The position numbers and the translations under genes were made by a program. 64,000 nucleotides of DNA. Origin: Alphaproteobacteria bacterium. GTDB taxonomy: Bacteria; Pseudomonadota; Alphaproteobacteria; SHVP01. The notes under the pieces are model-generated. The model made no database searches, was not told the origin of the DNA, and saw nothing but the letters and a program-made list of their open reading frames with translations. Numbering within the stretch: position 1 is the first letter of the stretch; each line of letters opens with the position of its first letter. This document shows positions 1 to 10,039 of the stretch, one piece after another. The stretch lies in contig VGES01000001.1 in the NCBI GenBank assembly GCA_016869765.1, positions 124,001 through 188,000 on the forward strand. Reading direction: 5' to 3'.

Positions 1-2
1 GC

Positions 3-896
3 GAGGTGTCCAAGCTCAAGAACACCTACACCGACAAGCTGCCCGAGGAGATCAATCCGGCGACCGGCCGAATTCACACGACCTTCGACGTGGCCGTCGC
101 CAACACCGGTCGGCTTTCCTCAAACGACCCCAACCTGCAGAACATCCCGATCCGCACCGAGGAAGGACGCAAGATTCGTCGCGCCTTCGTTCCCGATCGC
201 GGCCACCAGTTGCTGTCGGCCGACTACTCGCAGATCGAACTTCGGCTCCTCGCGCACATGGCCGACATTCCGCAACTGACGCGCGCCTTCCAGGACGGGA
301 CGGATATTCACGCGCTGACCGCGAGCGAGGTGTTCGGCGTTCCGGTCAAGGGCATGGATCCAGCGGTGCGTCGTCGCGCCAAGGCGATCAACTTCGGCAT
401 CATCTACGGCATCAGTCCGTTCGGTCTCGCCCGTCAGCTGGGGATCGCCCAGTCCGAGGCGCGTGACTACATCAACGCCTACTTCCAACGCTTCCCCGGC
501 ATCCGGGGTTACATGGAGGAGCAGAAAGAACTCTGCCGCAAGAACGGCTGGGTCAAGACGATCTTCGGGCGGCGCGTCCATCTCCCGGGTATCCGCGAGA
601 AGAATCCGGCGGCCCGCGCCTTCGCCGAACGCCAGGCCATCAACGCCCCGTTGCAGGGCGCGGCAGCCGACATCATCAAGCGCGCCATGATCCGGCTTCC
701 CGAATCCCTGGGCACGGCCCAGCTCCGCGCCAGGATGCTGCTGCAGGTTCACGACGAGCTGGTGTTCGAGGTTCCGGCCGGTGAAACCAAGGAGACGGCC
801 GACCTCGTCAAGCAAGTGATGGAAGGGGTCGCCCACCTCAAGGTTCCCCTGGTCGTCGAGACGGGCATCGGCGGCAACTGGGACGAGGCCCACTGA
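3..896 (+). CDS. polA: DNA polymerase I, C-terminal part (5' truncated by window edge)
   Basis: This is the polymerase domain of DNA polymerase I, which fills repair gaps and replaces Okazaki primers. The reading frame is open from the first bases, so the gene starts upstream; the GTG at position 6 in the ORF track is only an internal codon. Family A motifs appear in order: motif A DYSQIELRLLAH, the O-helix motif B RRRAKAINFGIIYG, and motif C VHDEL near the end. The 5' nuclease and proofreading domains lie outside the window. It ends three bases before the methyltransferase ATG, so the two genes may be co-transcribed. Identification is secure. Confidence 0.97.
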   Translation, partial: EVSKLKNTYTDKLPEEINPATGRIHTTFDVAVANTGRLSSNDPNLQNIPIRTEEGRKIRRAFVPDRGHQLLSADYSQIELRLLAHMADIPQLTRAFQDGTDIHALTASEVFGVPVKGMDPAVRRRAKAINFGIIYGISPFGLARQLGIAQSEARDYINAYFQRFPGIRGYMEEQKELCRKNGWVKTIFGRRVHLPGIREKNPAARAFAERQAINAPLQGAAADIIKRAMIRLPESLGTAQLRARMLLQVHDELVFEVPAGETKETADLVKQVMEGVAHLKVPLVVETGIGGNWDEAH

Positions 897-899
897 GAC

Positions 900-1601
900 A
901 TGGCCAGGGAGCCGGTCGACCGGGACCTGCTCGACGAACAGTTGGCGTACTATCGGGCTCGAGCACCGGAATACGACGAGTGGTTTCTGCGCACCGGGCG
1001 TTACGACCGTGGGGTGCAGGCGACACGGGATTGGTTCGCCGAGGTGGCCGAGGTCGAGCGCGCGCTCGACCGTTTTGCGCCGCGCGGTCAGGTGCTGGAG
1101 CTGGCCGCCGGCACGGGCTGGTGGACCGCGCGACTCGCGCGCTACGCCGGGGCGCTCACCGCGGTCGACGCTTCGCCGGAAACGATCGAGCGCAATCGCG
1201 TGCGAATGAAGGCGATGAACCTCGCCCTGCCAACCTACGTCCAGGCGGACCTTTTCGCGTGGCAACCCGTTGTCGCCTACGACGCGGTGTTCTTCGGCTT
1301 TTGGCTCAGTCATGTCCCGGAAGAACATTTTGCCGCATTCTGGCAATTGGTTCGGAACGCGCTGGCGCCGGGTGGCCGGGTCTTTTTCGTCGACAGCCGC
1401 CGCGATCCGCAGTCGACCGCCCATGACCATGTTCTCGACGATGGCGACGTCCAGTGGCGTCGGCTGAACGACGGTCGTCGGTTTCGCGTCGTAAAGCGCT
1501 TCTACGACCCGCTCGAACTCGAAGAAACCCTTCGACGCTTGGGCTGGCAAGCGGTCGTGCGGACCACGGCGCGCTACTTCCTGATCGGCGAAGCCTCCTG
1601 A
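900..1601 (+). CDS. Class I SAM-dependent methyltransferase
   Basis: A 233-residue cytosolic protein with a Rossmann-type methyltransferase core. Motif I is VLELAAGTG (residues 65-73), which binds S-adenosylmethionine, followed by the acidic strand AVDASPETIERNR that would hold the ribose hydroxyls. The middle contains GFWLSHVPEEHF, typical of small-molecule methyltransferases of the Methyltransf_25/11 type. The substrate cannot be read from sequence. It follows polA by three bases and converges on the SDR gene with only four bases between the stops. The family call is firm; the specific function is unknown. Confidence 0.88.
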   Translation: MAREPVDRDLLDEQLAYYRARAPEYDEWFLRTGRYDRGVQATRDWFAEVAEVERALDRFAPRGQVLELAAGTGWWTARLARYAGALTAVDASPETIERNRVRMKAMNLALPTYVQADLFAWQPVVAYDAVFFGFWLSHVPEEHFAAFWQLVRNALAPGGRVFFVDSRRDPQSTAHDHVLDDGDVQWRRLNDGRRFRVVKRFYDPLELEETLRRLGWQAVVRTTARYFLIGEAS

Positions 1602-1605
1602 CGGC

Positions 1606-2370
1606 TCAGCCGCCGACGATCGTCCGACCAGCGCCCGGGCTTATGGTTTGACCGGTCACGGCACTCGCCGCCGGCGAGGCAAGGAAAGCCACGACCGCTG
1701 CCACCTCCTCGGGCGTCGGCAGCCGGCCCATCGGGGCCTTGGCAGCCTCGGCTTCGATGAACGCCGGACCGACCGAGGCCAGGGTCAATTCGCTTCGCAT
1801 CAACGTCGGCGCCACGGCGTTGACGCAGATCTGCCAGGGAGCGAATTCCTTGGCCCAGGCCTTGGTCAGGCCGAGGAGCGCCGCCTTGGCCGCGGTGTAG
1901 TGCGACGCGGCGGGACTGCCCGCGAGGGCAAAATCCGAGGCGATCAGGACGATCCGCCCCCAGCGCTGGGCCTTCATCGCCGGCACCAGGAGTTGGGTGA
2001 GAAAGAACGTCGCTCGGACGTGGACCGCGAACATGCGATCGAAAAACGCCGCATCGATCGATTCGAACGGCGTATTGCGGCCGGAAATCCCCGCGTGGTG
2101 AACCACAATGTCGATGACGCCGCGTCCGGTGAGGCGTTCGCGAACGCGCGGCAGGAAGCGATCGAGGTCGGCGATGTCGCCGATCATGGACTCGGCCTTT
2201 CCGCCGCTCGCGCGCAGGGACCCGACGACCGCGTCCGCCTCGGCTTGGCGCACATCCTGAACGATGACGTGCGCTCCGGCGCTCGCCAAGGCATGGCAGT
2301 GGGCGCTGCCCATGCCCGGGCCGCCACCGCCTGTGACGAGCGCGGTGCGGCCCGCGAGCGGCCGGCTCAT
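1606..2370 (-). CDS. SDR family NAD(P)-dependent oxidoreductase
   Basis: A 254-residue short-chain dehydrogenase/reductase. I start it at the ATG giving MSRPLAGRTALVTGG rather than at the longer ORF in the track, because the extra 85 residues are the shadow of the upstream flavoprotein. The nucleotide-binding loop is TGGGGPGMG (residues 13-21). The catalytic serine (S145), tyrosine (Y158) and lysine (K162) are present in SDFALAGSPAASHYTAAK. The usual NNAG motif reads HHAG, and the asparagine normally found in the following VN[LV] helix is a histidine (VHV). It lies 10 bases after the flavoprotein gene and is probably co-transcribed with it, so it may act on the same substrate. Confidence 0.9.
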   Translation of the reverse strand: MSRPLAGRTALVTGGGGPGMGSAHCHALASAGAHVIVQDVRQAEADAVVGSLRASGGKAESMIGDIADLDRFLPRVRERLTGRGVIDIVVHHAGISGRNTPFESIDAAFFDRMFAVHVRATFFLTQLLVPAMKAQRWGRIVLIASDFALAGSPAASHYTAAKAALLGLTKAWAKEFAPWQICVNAVAPTLMRSELTLASVGPAFIEAEAAKAPMGRLPTPEEVAAVVAFLASPAASAVTGQTISPGAGRTIVGG

Positions 2371-2380
2371 CGTGTTGGAG

Positions 2381-3820
2381 CTACTCGGCCGCCGCCCGTG
2401 CCACCCCGTCCCACTGCAGCAGGCGCTCGCCCAGCAGCCGGCCGAAGGTAAGTGCCGGCGTGAGCGACATGCCGTTGACGAATGCCTGGCCTGACAGCCT
2501 GGCAAAGCCCAGGATTTCGCCGGCCGCGTAGAGGCCCGGGACCGGGGTTCCGTCGTTCTTGACGACCTGCAGGCGTTCGTTGGCGTTGAGGCCACCGGGG
2601 CTGACGACGCTGAGGCCGCCGGCATGGATCGCGTAGAACGGCCCCTTCTCGATGCGCCGGAAGAGGTTCAAGCGGCCGAACTCAGGATCGTGCTGGCTGT
2701 CGACGGCTTTGTTGTACTTGGCGACCGTCGCTTCGAGATTGCCCGCCGGAACGCCAAGGCGTTGGGCGAGGCCGGCCAAGGTGTCGGCTTTGCTGTAGCT
2801 CGGGTGGTTCCCGAACAACTCGACCGCCTGGGCCCCCCGCACGGGATCGATCGCCGGGGCGTTCTGACGAATGCCTTCGTCGAAGACGACGAACATCGCG
2901 GTGTCTTTCTGTTTGAGCAGTGCGTGTTCACGATGATCGACGCTGGGGTGATCCTCGCGGACGAAACGTTTGCCTACGTGGTTGACGAAGATTTCCCAGG
3001 GCATGCGGCGTTGCGGCGCCAAAACGACGGCCGCCATGGCCGACAGCGGATCGTTCGGGTTGTCGAGCACGCCGGCGAACGAGCACAACAACTTGTCGCC
3101 GCCGTCGACTTTGGCGCCGATGGCGCGAGCCGCCCTGATGCCGTCGCCCCGGGAATAGGGATTGCAGCGAGAGCGCAACGGATAGCCCGGCGTGAGTTCC
3201 TTCCACAGCTCGGGATTGGCGGCGTAACCCCCGGTCGTGAGCACGACATTCTGCCCACGGAAGGTTTCGCGCACGCCGTTCTTTTCGGCCACGATGCCCG
3301 TCACGCGCCCGCCCTCGTGGAGGAGTTCGACCATCTTCGTGGCCAGACGCAGATCGATCTTGCCCGCGGCGACGAGCCGCTCGTGGACGGGACGGATCAC
3401 CTCGAGGATCGACACCGCCAGATTGTTGCCCCAGTAGTAGCGGCGCGTTCGATAAGGTTCATGGCCCATGCTGGTGAGCGGCGTTTCCGGCGCCGGCTTG
3501 AAGCCGATGTCGATCAGCCACTCGAACGTGTCGGAGGCGTGCTGCACCGCCAATCGGCCGAGCGTCGGGTCGACCGTATTCTTGGCGATGCGCTGGACAT
3601 CCTCGTAATGCTCTTGCCAGCTGTCCTCGATACCGAGCGACTTCTGCAACCGCGTGCCCGCGGCACTGATCTGGCCCGACGACCAGAACAAGGTGCCGCC
3701 CACCCGTCCGTCGGCTTCGATCTGCAGCACCCTGGCGCCGCGTTTGGCGGCGAAGATGGCCGCGGGCAACCCCGCCGATCCGGCACCGACGATGATCACA
3801 TCCCAAGAACTGGACGTCAT
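2381..3820 (-). CDS. FAD-dependent oxidoreductase, fumarate reductase/KstD-like flavoprotein (paralogue A)
   Basis: A 479-residue flavoprotein of the fumarate reductase / 3-ketosteroid dehydrogenase superfamily (FAD_binding_2). The FAD dinucleotide loop is VGAGSAGLPAA near residue 11, with an acidic residue at the end of beta-2 (LQIEAD). A second FAD region is NGMSLTPALTFGRLLGERLL near the C-terminus. The active-site region KRFVREDHPSVDHREHALL and the block GHEPYRTRRYYWG are shared with the neighbouring paralogue. No signal peptide, haem motif or Fe-S motif is present, so it is probably soluble and uses a free acceptor. The substrate is unknown; the SDR immediately downstream suggests a paired oxidation or reduction on one alicyclic or steroid-like compound, which is inference. 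Confidence 0.9.
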   Translation of the reverse strand: MTSSSWDVIIVGAGSAGLPAAIFAAKRGARVLQIEADGRVGGTLFWSSGQISAAGTRLQKSLGIEDSWQEHYEDVQRIAKNTVDPTLGRLAVQHASDTFEWLIDIGFKPAPETPLTSMGHEPYRTRRYYWGNNLAVSILEVIRPVHERLVAAGKIDLRLATKMVELLHEGGRVTGIVAEKNGVRETFRGQNVVLTTGGYAANPELWKELTPGYPLRSRCNPYSRGDGIRAARAIGAKVDGGDKLLCSFAGVLDNPNDPLSAMAAVVLAPQRRMPWEIFVNHVGKRFVREDHPSVDHREHALLKQKDTAMFVVFDEGIRQNAPAIDPVRGAQAVELFGNHPSYSKADTLAGLAQRLGVPAGNLEATVAKYNKAVDSQHDPEFGRLNLFRRIEKGPFYAIHAGGLSVVSPGGLNANERLQVVKNDGTPVPGLYAAGEILGFARLSGQAFVNGMSLTPALTFGRLLGERLLQWDGVARAAAE

Positions 3821-3907
3821 GTTATTCCTCCCCCGAGGTGGCTTTTCGGCGCGGCTGGGGCGCCGTTTCCGGCATCCTGCCAGAGCATGCCCGATGAGTC
3901 AGGCGAG

Positions 3908-3937
3908 AAAAAAAGACGGGGCCGCGAACGGCCCCGT
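3908..3937 (-). terminator. Rho-independent terminator after flavoprotein paralogue B
   Basis: On the minus strand a perfect 9-bp stem ACGGGGCCG/CGGCCCCGT closes a TTCG tetraloop and is followed, after one base, by seven T residues. It lies just past the stop codon of the 3961-5397 gene. It should separate that gene from paralogue A, so the two copies are likely separate transcription units. Confidence 0.88.
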
Positions 3938-3960
3938 TCCCAACGTCTATCGATCGTCGG

Positions 3961-5397
3961 TTACTCGGCGGCAGCCCGGGCCGTGGCCGACCATTGCAGC
4001 AGGCGCTGGCCCAGCAGCCTCCCGAAGGTCAGTGCCGGCATCACCATCATGCCCCCGACGAAGGCGCCACCCATGGTTTGGGCGCTGCCAAGCACTTCGC
4101 CCGCCGCATAGAGGCCGGGAATAGGCTTCCCCTTGGCGTCGGTGACCCGCAATTGCTCATCGGCCCCGAGGCCGACGGTCGAGGAGATCGAGGTGCCCTG
4201 GACGCGGATTGCGTAGAACGGGGCCTTCTCGATCTTCACCGGTTTGTGCTGACGACCCAGCACGTCGAATCCGCTGGCCACGGCGTCGTTGTAGGCGGCG
4301 ACGGTCGCTTCGATGTTGGCGGGGTCGAACCCGGCCGCGCTGGCGAGCGCCCTGAGAGAGTCCGCCTTCTTGAACATCGGATGGTCCTTGGCGAAATGCG
4401 CGGCGATCTGCTCGCGCGTGTGATCGACGAGGACCGGTGGGGCGGCGGCAAAGATGGCGTCATCGAAAACGAGCCAGTGCCGCAGGTTGGGCTGGCGCAG
4501 CAGCGCGTGCTCGCGGATGTCGACGCTGGGCACGTCCTCGCGGACGAAACGCTTGCCGTGAGCGTTGACGGAAATTTCCCACGGCAGACGTACCTCGGGA
4601 TGGTGGATCGGGCGAGCGAGGATCTTGGCGGGAATGGTGTCGGTCTGCAGCACGGCGCCGAACGAGCACAGGTACTGCTCCGCGCCGCGCCACGTGGCGC
4701 CGACCGACTTGCCGAGGTTCAGGCCGTCGCCCAGGGCATATTTCCAGGCGGCATCGCAATACTGCGGGTGTCCACTCAGTTCCTTGAACAGCGCGCCGTT
4801 CGAGGAATAGCCGCCGGCGGCGAGAACAACGTTCTTGCCCTCGTACACGATCTCCTTGCCGTCCTTGCCCTTGGCGCGCACACCGGTGACGCCGCCGCGG
4901 GCATCGGTCACGAGTGCGGTGACCGTCGTCTCGAGCTGCAGTGTCACGCCGCCCTTCTTCACCTCGGCCTGGAACAGCGGCAACAGCGTCTTGAGGATCG
5001 AGCGTCCCATATCCGGACCCCAGTAGTAGCGCCGGGTGCGGTAGGGCTCGTGCGCGTGGCCCAACACGGGATGTCCTTCGATCGGCACGAAGCCTTCCTG
5101 TTCGAGCCAATCATAGGTCTCTGCGGCATGGTCGACGGCCAATCGCACCAGGGTGGGGTCGGCCGTGTCTTTGCAGATGCGCATCACGTCGTCGTAATGA
5201 TCGTCGGCCGAGTCCTGGATACCGACTTTGGCCTGGCGTTTGGTCCCGGCCGCACTCATCTGTCCCGACGACAAATGAAGCGTACCGCCGAGTTCATCGG
5301 CGCGTTCCAGCACCAGCACCTTGGCGCCCCGCCGCGCGGCGAAGATCGCCGTTGGCATTCCGGCGGTGCCGCCGCCGATCACGATTACGTCCCACAT
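3961..5397 (-). CDS. FAD-dependent oxidoreductase, fumarate reductase/KstD-like flavoprotein (paralogue B)
   Basis: A 478-residue flavoprotein clearly paralogous to the next gene downstream along its whole length. It begins MWDVIVIGGGTAGMPTA, carrying the FAD-binding GxGxxG-type loop, and ends VMPALTFGRLLGQRLLQW. It shares GHA-HEPYRTRRYYWG and KRFVREDVPSVDIREHALL with paralogue A. It has no signal peptide or cofactor motifs other than FAD. It starts 27 bases after the small gene 5425-5676 on the same strand. A strong terminator follows its stop codon, isolating it from paralogue A. The duplication suggests two related substrates or two successive dehydrogenations; the sequence does not say which. 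Confidence 0.9.
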   Translation of the reverse strand: MWDVIVIGGGTAGMPTAIFAARRGAKVLVLERADELGGTLHLSSGQMSAAGTKRQAKVGIQDSADDHYDDVMRICKDTADPTLVRLAVDHAAETYDWLEQEGFVPIEGHPVLGHAHEPYRTRRYYWGPDMGRSILKTLLPLFQAEVKKGGVTLQLETTVTALVTDARGGVTGVRAKGKDGKEIVYEGKNVVLAAGGYSSNGALFKELSGHPQYCDAAWKYALGDGLNLGKSVGATWRGAEQYLCSFGAVLQTDTIPAKILARPIHHPEVRLPWEISVNAHGKRFVREDVPSVDIREHALLRQPNLRHWLVFDDAIFAAAPPVLVDHTREQIAAHFAKDHPMFKKADSLRALASAAGFDPANIEATVAAYNDAVASGFDVLGRQHKPVKIEKAPFYAIRVQGTSISSTVGLGADEQLRVTDAKGKPIPGLYAAGEVLGSAQTMGGAFVGGMMVMPALTFGRLLGQRLLQWSATARAAAE

Positions 5398-5424
5398 GTG
5401 GTTCTCCCCCGGATGGAGGCGGGA

Positions 5425-5676
5425 TCAGGCGAACTGACCCCGCCGTTTGGTGCTGGCGCCCCGTCCCGACGGTTCGACACGGCGAACGATTTGTTCGCCG
5501 CGCTGGCGGGCGAGAACGCGGTTGAGTTGCTGGCGAAACGTGACCGTCGGGGCCAAACCGAACTCGGCGACGAGGTCGGCGTGCTCCTTCAAGAGATCTT
5601 CAATGCGACGGAGTTGTTCAGTCGAAGGGACGCTGCGGCTACCGCTACCGCCGCCGACACTGCCCGGCGTAGACAT
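5425..5676 (-). CDS. Small hypothetical protein upstream of flavoprotein paralogue B
   Basis: An 83-residue protein I do not recognise. A glycine/serine-rich N-terminus is followed by a likely helical segment (EQLRRIEDLLKEHADLVAEFG) and a basic, arginine-rich tail. Support for its being real: an AGGGAGG ribosome-binding site lies four bases before the ATG, and it is followed at 27 bases by the flavoprotein gene on the same strand. No cysteine, membrane segment or known domain is visible. It could be an accessory factor for the flavoprotein or an unrelated passenger. Confidence 0.55.
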   Translation of the reverse strand: MSTPGSVGGGSGSRSVPSTEQLRRIEDLLKEHADLVAEFGLAPTVTFRQQLNRVLARQRGEQIVRRVEPSGRGASTKRRGQFA

Positions 5677-5826
5677 TGGGCCTCCCTGGCCATTCGAAGC
5701 GCGGTGCGGATCGTTCTTCGTTCTTGACCGCGCGCTTTGCCCGGTGTTCGCCGGGACTTGGTGTTTTGGGCCCGATTGACCGCCGGACCGCGCGTACGAC
5801 CGCTGGGATCGCCTTGTTATCCTAGC

Positions 5827-6501
5827 TCATCGATCGATCTTGATCACCACGCGGCGGTTCTTCGCCCGGTTTTCCTGCGAAGCGATCAGATTCTGGCGCA
5901 AATCCAATGTTTCCTGGAGAGGCTGCGTATCGGCAAGGCCGACCGCGGCCAACCGCTTGGGCTCGACGCCACGCGAGATCAGATAGCGCGCGACCGAGGC
6001 GGCGCGCGCCGCCGACAGCTCCCAGTTCGAGGGGAAGCGGGGGCTATTGATCGGGGCATCGTCGGTGTGGGCCTCGATCGTGATCTTCGCGTTGGTGCGG
6101 GCAAAGTTGATGCTGACCAATTGCGCGATCCGATCGAGCGATTCTTCGGCGTCCGGCAGGATATCGGCCGAGCCCGGACCAAAGAGGCGGTCGCTCGCAA
6201 ACGGCAGTGTCTGACCACGCTGCGCCGCCGGGGTGTTTGAGGATTGTTCGCCCGATTGACCGGATTCCATCGTGACGGTGTTCAGTTGCTTGCGTATGTC
6301 GACGAATGGAGTCGAGATTTCCTTGCGTGTGAATCCCTCGACGATGCCCTTCGAGACCGCCTCGAATTTTTCGGTGTTGGGCTCGGACACCGAATAAATC
6401 AGGACGAAGAAGCACAACACCAGCGTGATCGCATCGCCGTAGGTGCCGAGCCACTCGTCTTCGTTCGAGGGTGGGGGTTGAATCCTGGGGGCGCTGGCCA
6501 T
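5827..6501 (-). CDS. motB: MotB-family flagellar motor stator protein (OmpA-like C-terminus)
   Basis: A 224-residue protein with the standard MotB layout: a short cytoplasmic N-terminus, one membrane helix (AITLVLCFFVLIYS, about residues 25-38) and an OmpA-like peptidoglycan-binding domain (residues 115-220; TIEAHTDDAP, NWELSAARAASVARYL, RRVVIKI). The aspartate in TYGDAIT sits where the proton-accepting Asp32 of E. coli MotB lies. It follows motA by 19 bases on the minus strand, so the pair forms one stator operon. No other flagellar genes are in view, so a non-flagellar MotAB-like role cannot be excluded. Confidence 0.88.
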   Translation of the reverse strand: MASAPRIQPPPSNEDEWLGTYGDAITLVLCFFVLIYSVSEPNTEKFEAVSKGIVEGFTRKEISTPFVDIRKQLNTVTMESGQSGEQSSNTPAAQRGQTLPFASDRLFGPGSADILPDAEESLDRIAQLVSINFARTNAKITIEAHTDDAPINSPRFPSNWELSAARAASVARYLISRGVEPKRLAAVGLADTQPLQETLDLRQNLIASQENRAKNRRVVIKIDR

Positions 6502-6520
6502 GGTCGGTTCGTCGTTCTAG

Positions 6521-7361
6521 CTAGGCCGCTTGGCGACGGGCCTGCTGTCGCCCGCCCTGGCGTCCGCCACCCTTTTCCACCGAGTAGTGGATGGCCGGGT
6601 CGAGGAAGCTGTTCATGCGATCCTGGATGTAGCGCGGGCTCTTGTGCTCGGCCAGCATGGCGAACCCCTCGGACACCAGGAAGTTGCGGAAGCGCAAAAT
6701 GCCATGACGCTGCGTGAGCTTCGAGGCGGTCGGCGAGAAGATCAGGCGCTGCAACAGGATGCCGTAGAACGTGGTGATCAAGGCGACCGCCATGGCTGGG
6801 CCGAGCTGCGAGGAATCCCCGCCCAGGCTCTTGAGCATGATCACGAGGCCGATCAGGGTGCCCACCATCCCGAAGGCCGGCGCCAGAGAGGCGAGGGCTC
6901 GAAGGATTGTCGGCGTTGACGCTGGCGCGAGCCAACGTCCCGTCGGCGGCGGCGCTCAGCATCGAACGGACTTCATCGCCGGAATAACCGGTGATCACCA
7001 ACTCGACGCCGTAGTTGAGAAAGTGGTCCTGTTCCTTCTGGGTCTTGATCTCGCGCTCCAGCGCCAGGATGCCGTGCTTCTTCACGAGGTAGCCCCAACG
7101 GATGATCTTGCCGGTTTCGAGGGTCAGGGTCTCGCGCGTGATCTTCGGTCGGATGACCAGATTGAGAATCTCTTTGAGCGCGAGCAAGACGTAGCGCGGC
7201 TCATAACCGATGAAGCCGGCGGCAAGGGTACCGCCCACGACGATCGCCACGGACGGTCCGTCCACGAAGATCGAGAGATCGTCGGTGGCAAAAAGAATGC
7301 CACCGATAACCATCGCGAACCCCGCGACGACCGCAAAGATGGTCGAGATCGAAATGCGCAC
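6521..7361 (-). pseudogene. motA: motA, stator proton-channel subunit, broken by a single-base frameshift
   Basis: MotA/PomA-type stator protein read from two frames. The first (GTG at 7361, GGGAGG eight bases upstream) encodes MRISISTIFAVVAGFAMVIGG through SVNAD. The second resumes as ILRALASLAPAFGMVGTLIG and runs to the stop at 6521, with the conserved channel prolines. Removing one T of the TT at 6907-6908 (one A on the coding strand) fuses the halves perfectly: 841 bases become 840, giving 279 residues, a usual MotA length. As written, translation would run out of frame into motB. This is either a recent inactivation, a programmed shift, or a sequencing/assembly error in a short homopolymer. 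Confidence 0.87.
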
Positions 7362-7417
7362 GATCGAACCTCCCGAACCCGCCTGAATCCGGTGACTACA
7401 GGCCCAAGGCCGCGGGG

Positions 7418-7448
7418 ATTATACACAGAACCTCACCCGTTAGGGCAA
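7418..7448 (-). promoter_or_regulatory. Putative sigma-70 promoter of motA-motB
   Basis: On the minus strand a perfect TATAAT -10 box lies at 7418-7423, with TTGCCC 19 bases upstream as a weak -35. It is about 57 bases before the motA GTG. The 19-base spacing is long, so the -35 assignment is uncertain. Confidence 0.4.
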
Positions 7449-7502
7449 GCCCTTGATAGTAAATAGAAAACTTCCGTTCAACGCCGACGGGTGGTGGCCG
7501 GG

Positions 7503-9110
<1,608 letters not shown>

Positions 9111-9172
9111 GTCGTTCTCCGCGGGCAAAGAGGCGCCACGTTAGGGGGCGAACCGGCGGACTGCAAAGGGCG

Positions 9173-9904
9173 TCATGCCGCGGTCCGTCGGATGAGGGCG
9201 ATGAAGGTCGTTCGAACCGCCTCGAGAGTTCGCACCGGACTCGGGAAGTCACCCCGGAAGTGTTCGCCCTCGCGCGCAAGATCGTATCCTTCGGGGTCGC
9301 AGCCGGTGATGCGCCAACCCGTGCCGCGACCCCCCAACTGCGCCGCGAGGGCGTCGATCCCCGCGGCATGGTCGTCATTCATATGGGTGCAGATGTCGGG
9401 TTCGGCGTCGATGACCGCGCCATACCCCTCGGCGTCGAAGCGCATCAGGTTCCCGTCGATCCAATGGATTTTGCCGAAGCCCGCTACAAGATGGGCACTG
9501 GTGGCATGGACCCGATAGAACGCGAAGTCTCCGAAGTCGGCATAGCTCGCCGCATCGCCATGGCGCGCCAGAAAACGGCGCCGCGCTATGGCGGCCTCGC
9601 CGCCACAACGTTCGATGCGGCCCTGCATGCTAAGCCTAGTGCCTGTCAGCCGGCTCTTGAGACCGGTCGTCCCGTCGAACAGCAGCGACACCCTGGGGTC
9701 GGCCGCGAAGTTCCTCGTGTGTTCGGCCAGCCGCGACAACAGCAGGATCGGCGCCCCGTTCGGCAGGCAGGCGGTCAACACGAGGGAGGCATAGGGCGAT
9801 CCCGGGCCCGCCTCCGCGCCGGCGGCAATGGTCGCGAGAGCCGCCGTCGGGCAACGGCGAACCAAGTGTCGAGCCGGTCGATCCAGCGGGATGTCGGGCG
9901 CCAT
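9173..9904 (-). CDS. HugZ-like pyridoxamine 5'-phosphate oxidase-fold protein with DUF2470 domain
   Basis: A 243-residue protein (ATG at 9904; a GTG at 9925 would add seven residues). The N-terminal half is an FMN-binding split barrel (ASLVLTACLPNGAPILLLSRLAEHTRN, then SLLFDG). The C-terminal half has the DUF2470 signature ICTHMNDDHAAGIDALA, in which histidines are proposed haem contacts in the HugZ family. HugZ-type proteins degrade haem or act in haem utilisation; whether this one does is not shown. It is on the same strand as pckA, 62 bases ahead of it, and is divergent from chvI. Confidence 0.85.
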   Translation of the reverse strand: MAPDIPLDRPARHLVRRCPTAALATIAAGAEAGPGSPYASLVLTACLPNGAPILLLSRLAEHTRNFAADPRVSLLFDGTTGLKSRLTGTRLSMQGRIERCGGEAAIARRRFLARHGDAASYADFGDFAFYRVHATSAHLVAGFGKIHWIDGNLMRFDAEGYGAVIDAEPDICTHMNDDHAAGIDALAAQLGGRGTGWRITGCDPEGYDLAREGEHFRGDFPSPVRTLEAVRTTFIALIRRTAA

Positions 9905-10039
9905 AGCGAGCGGAAAGCCTAACACAGGTCGGAAACGCCGGGCTTGGCGCCAACGTCATGGGAGAGATTGGAAAATAGCAACACAACCCCTAGATTCGGC
10001 CCTCGATTCTCGGGCTGTACCTGCCCAGGAGGGGCGCCA

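Noticed and set aside
2624-5727. Long plus-strand ORFs (495 and 577 residues) opposite the two flavoproteins
   Set aside because: The coding motifs for FAD binding lie on the minus strand; the plus-strand products are composition artefacts.
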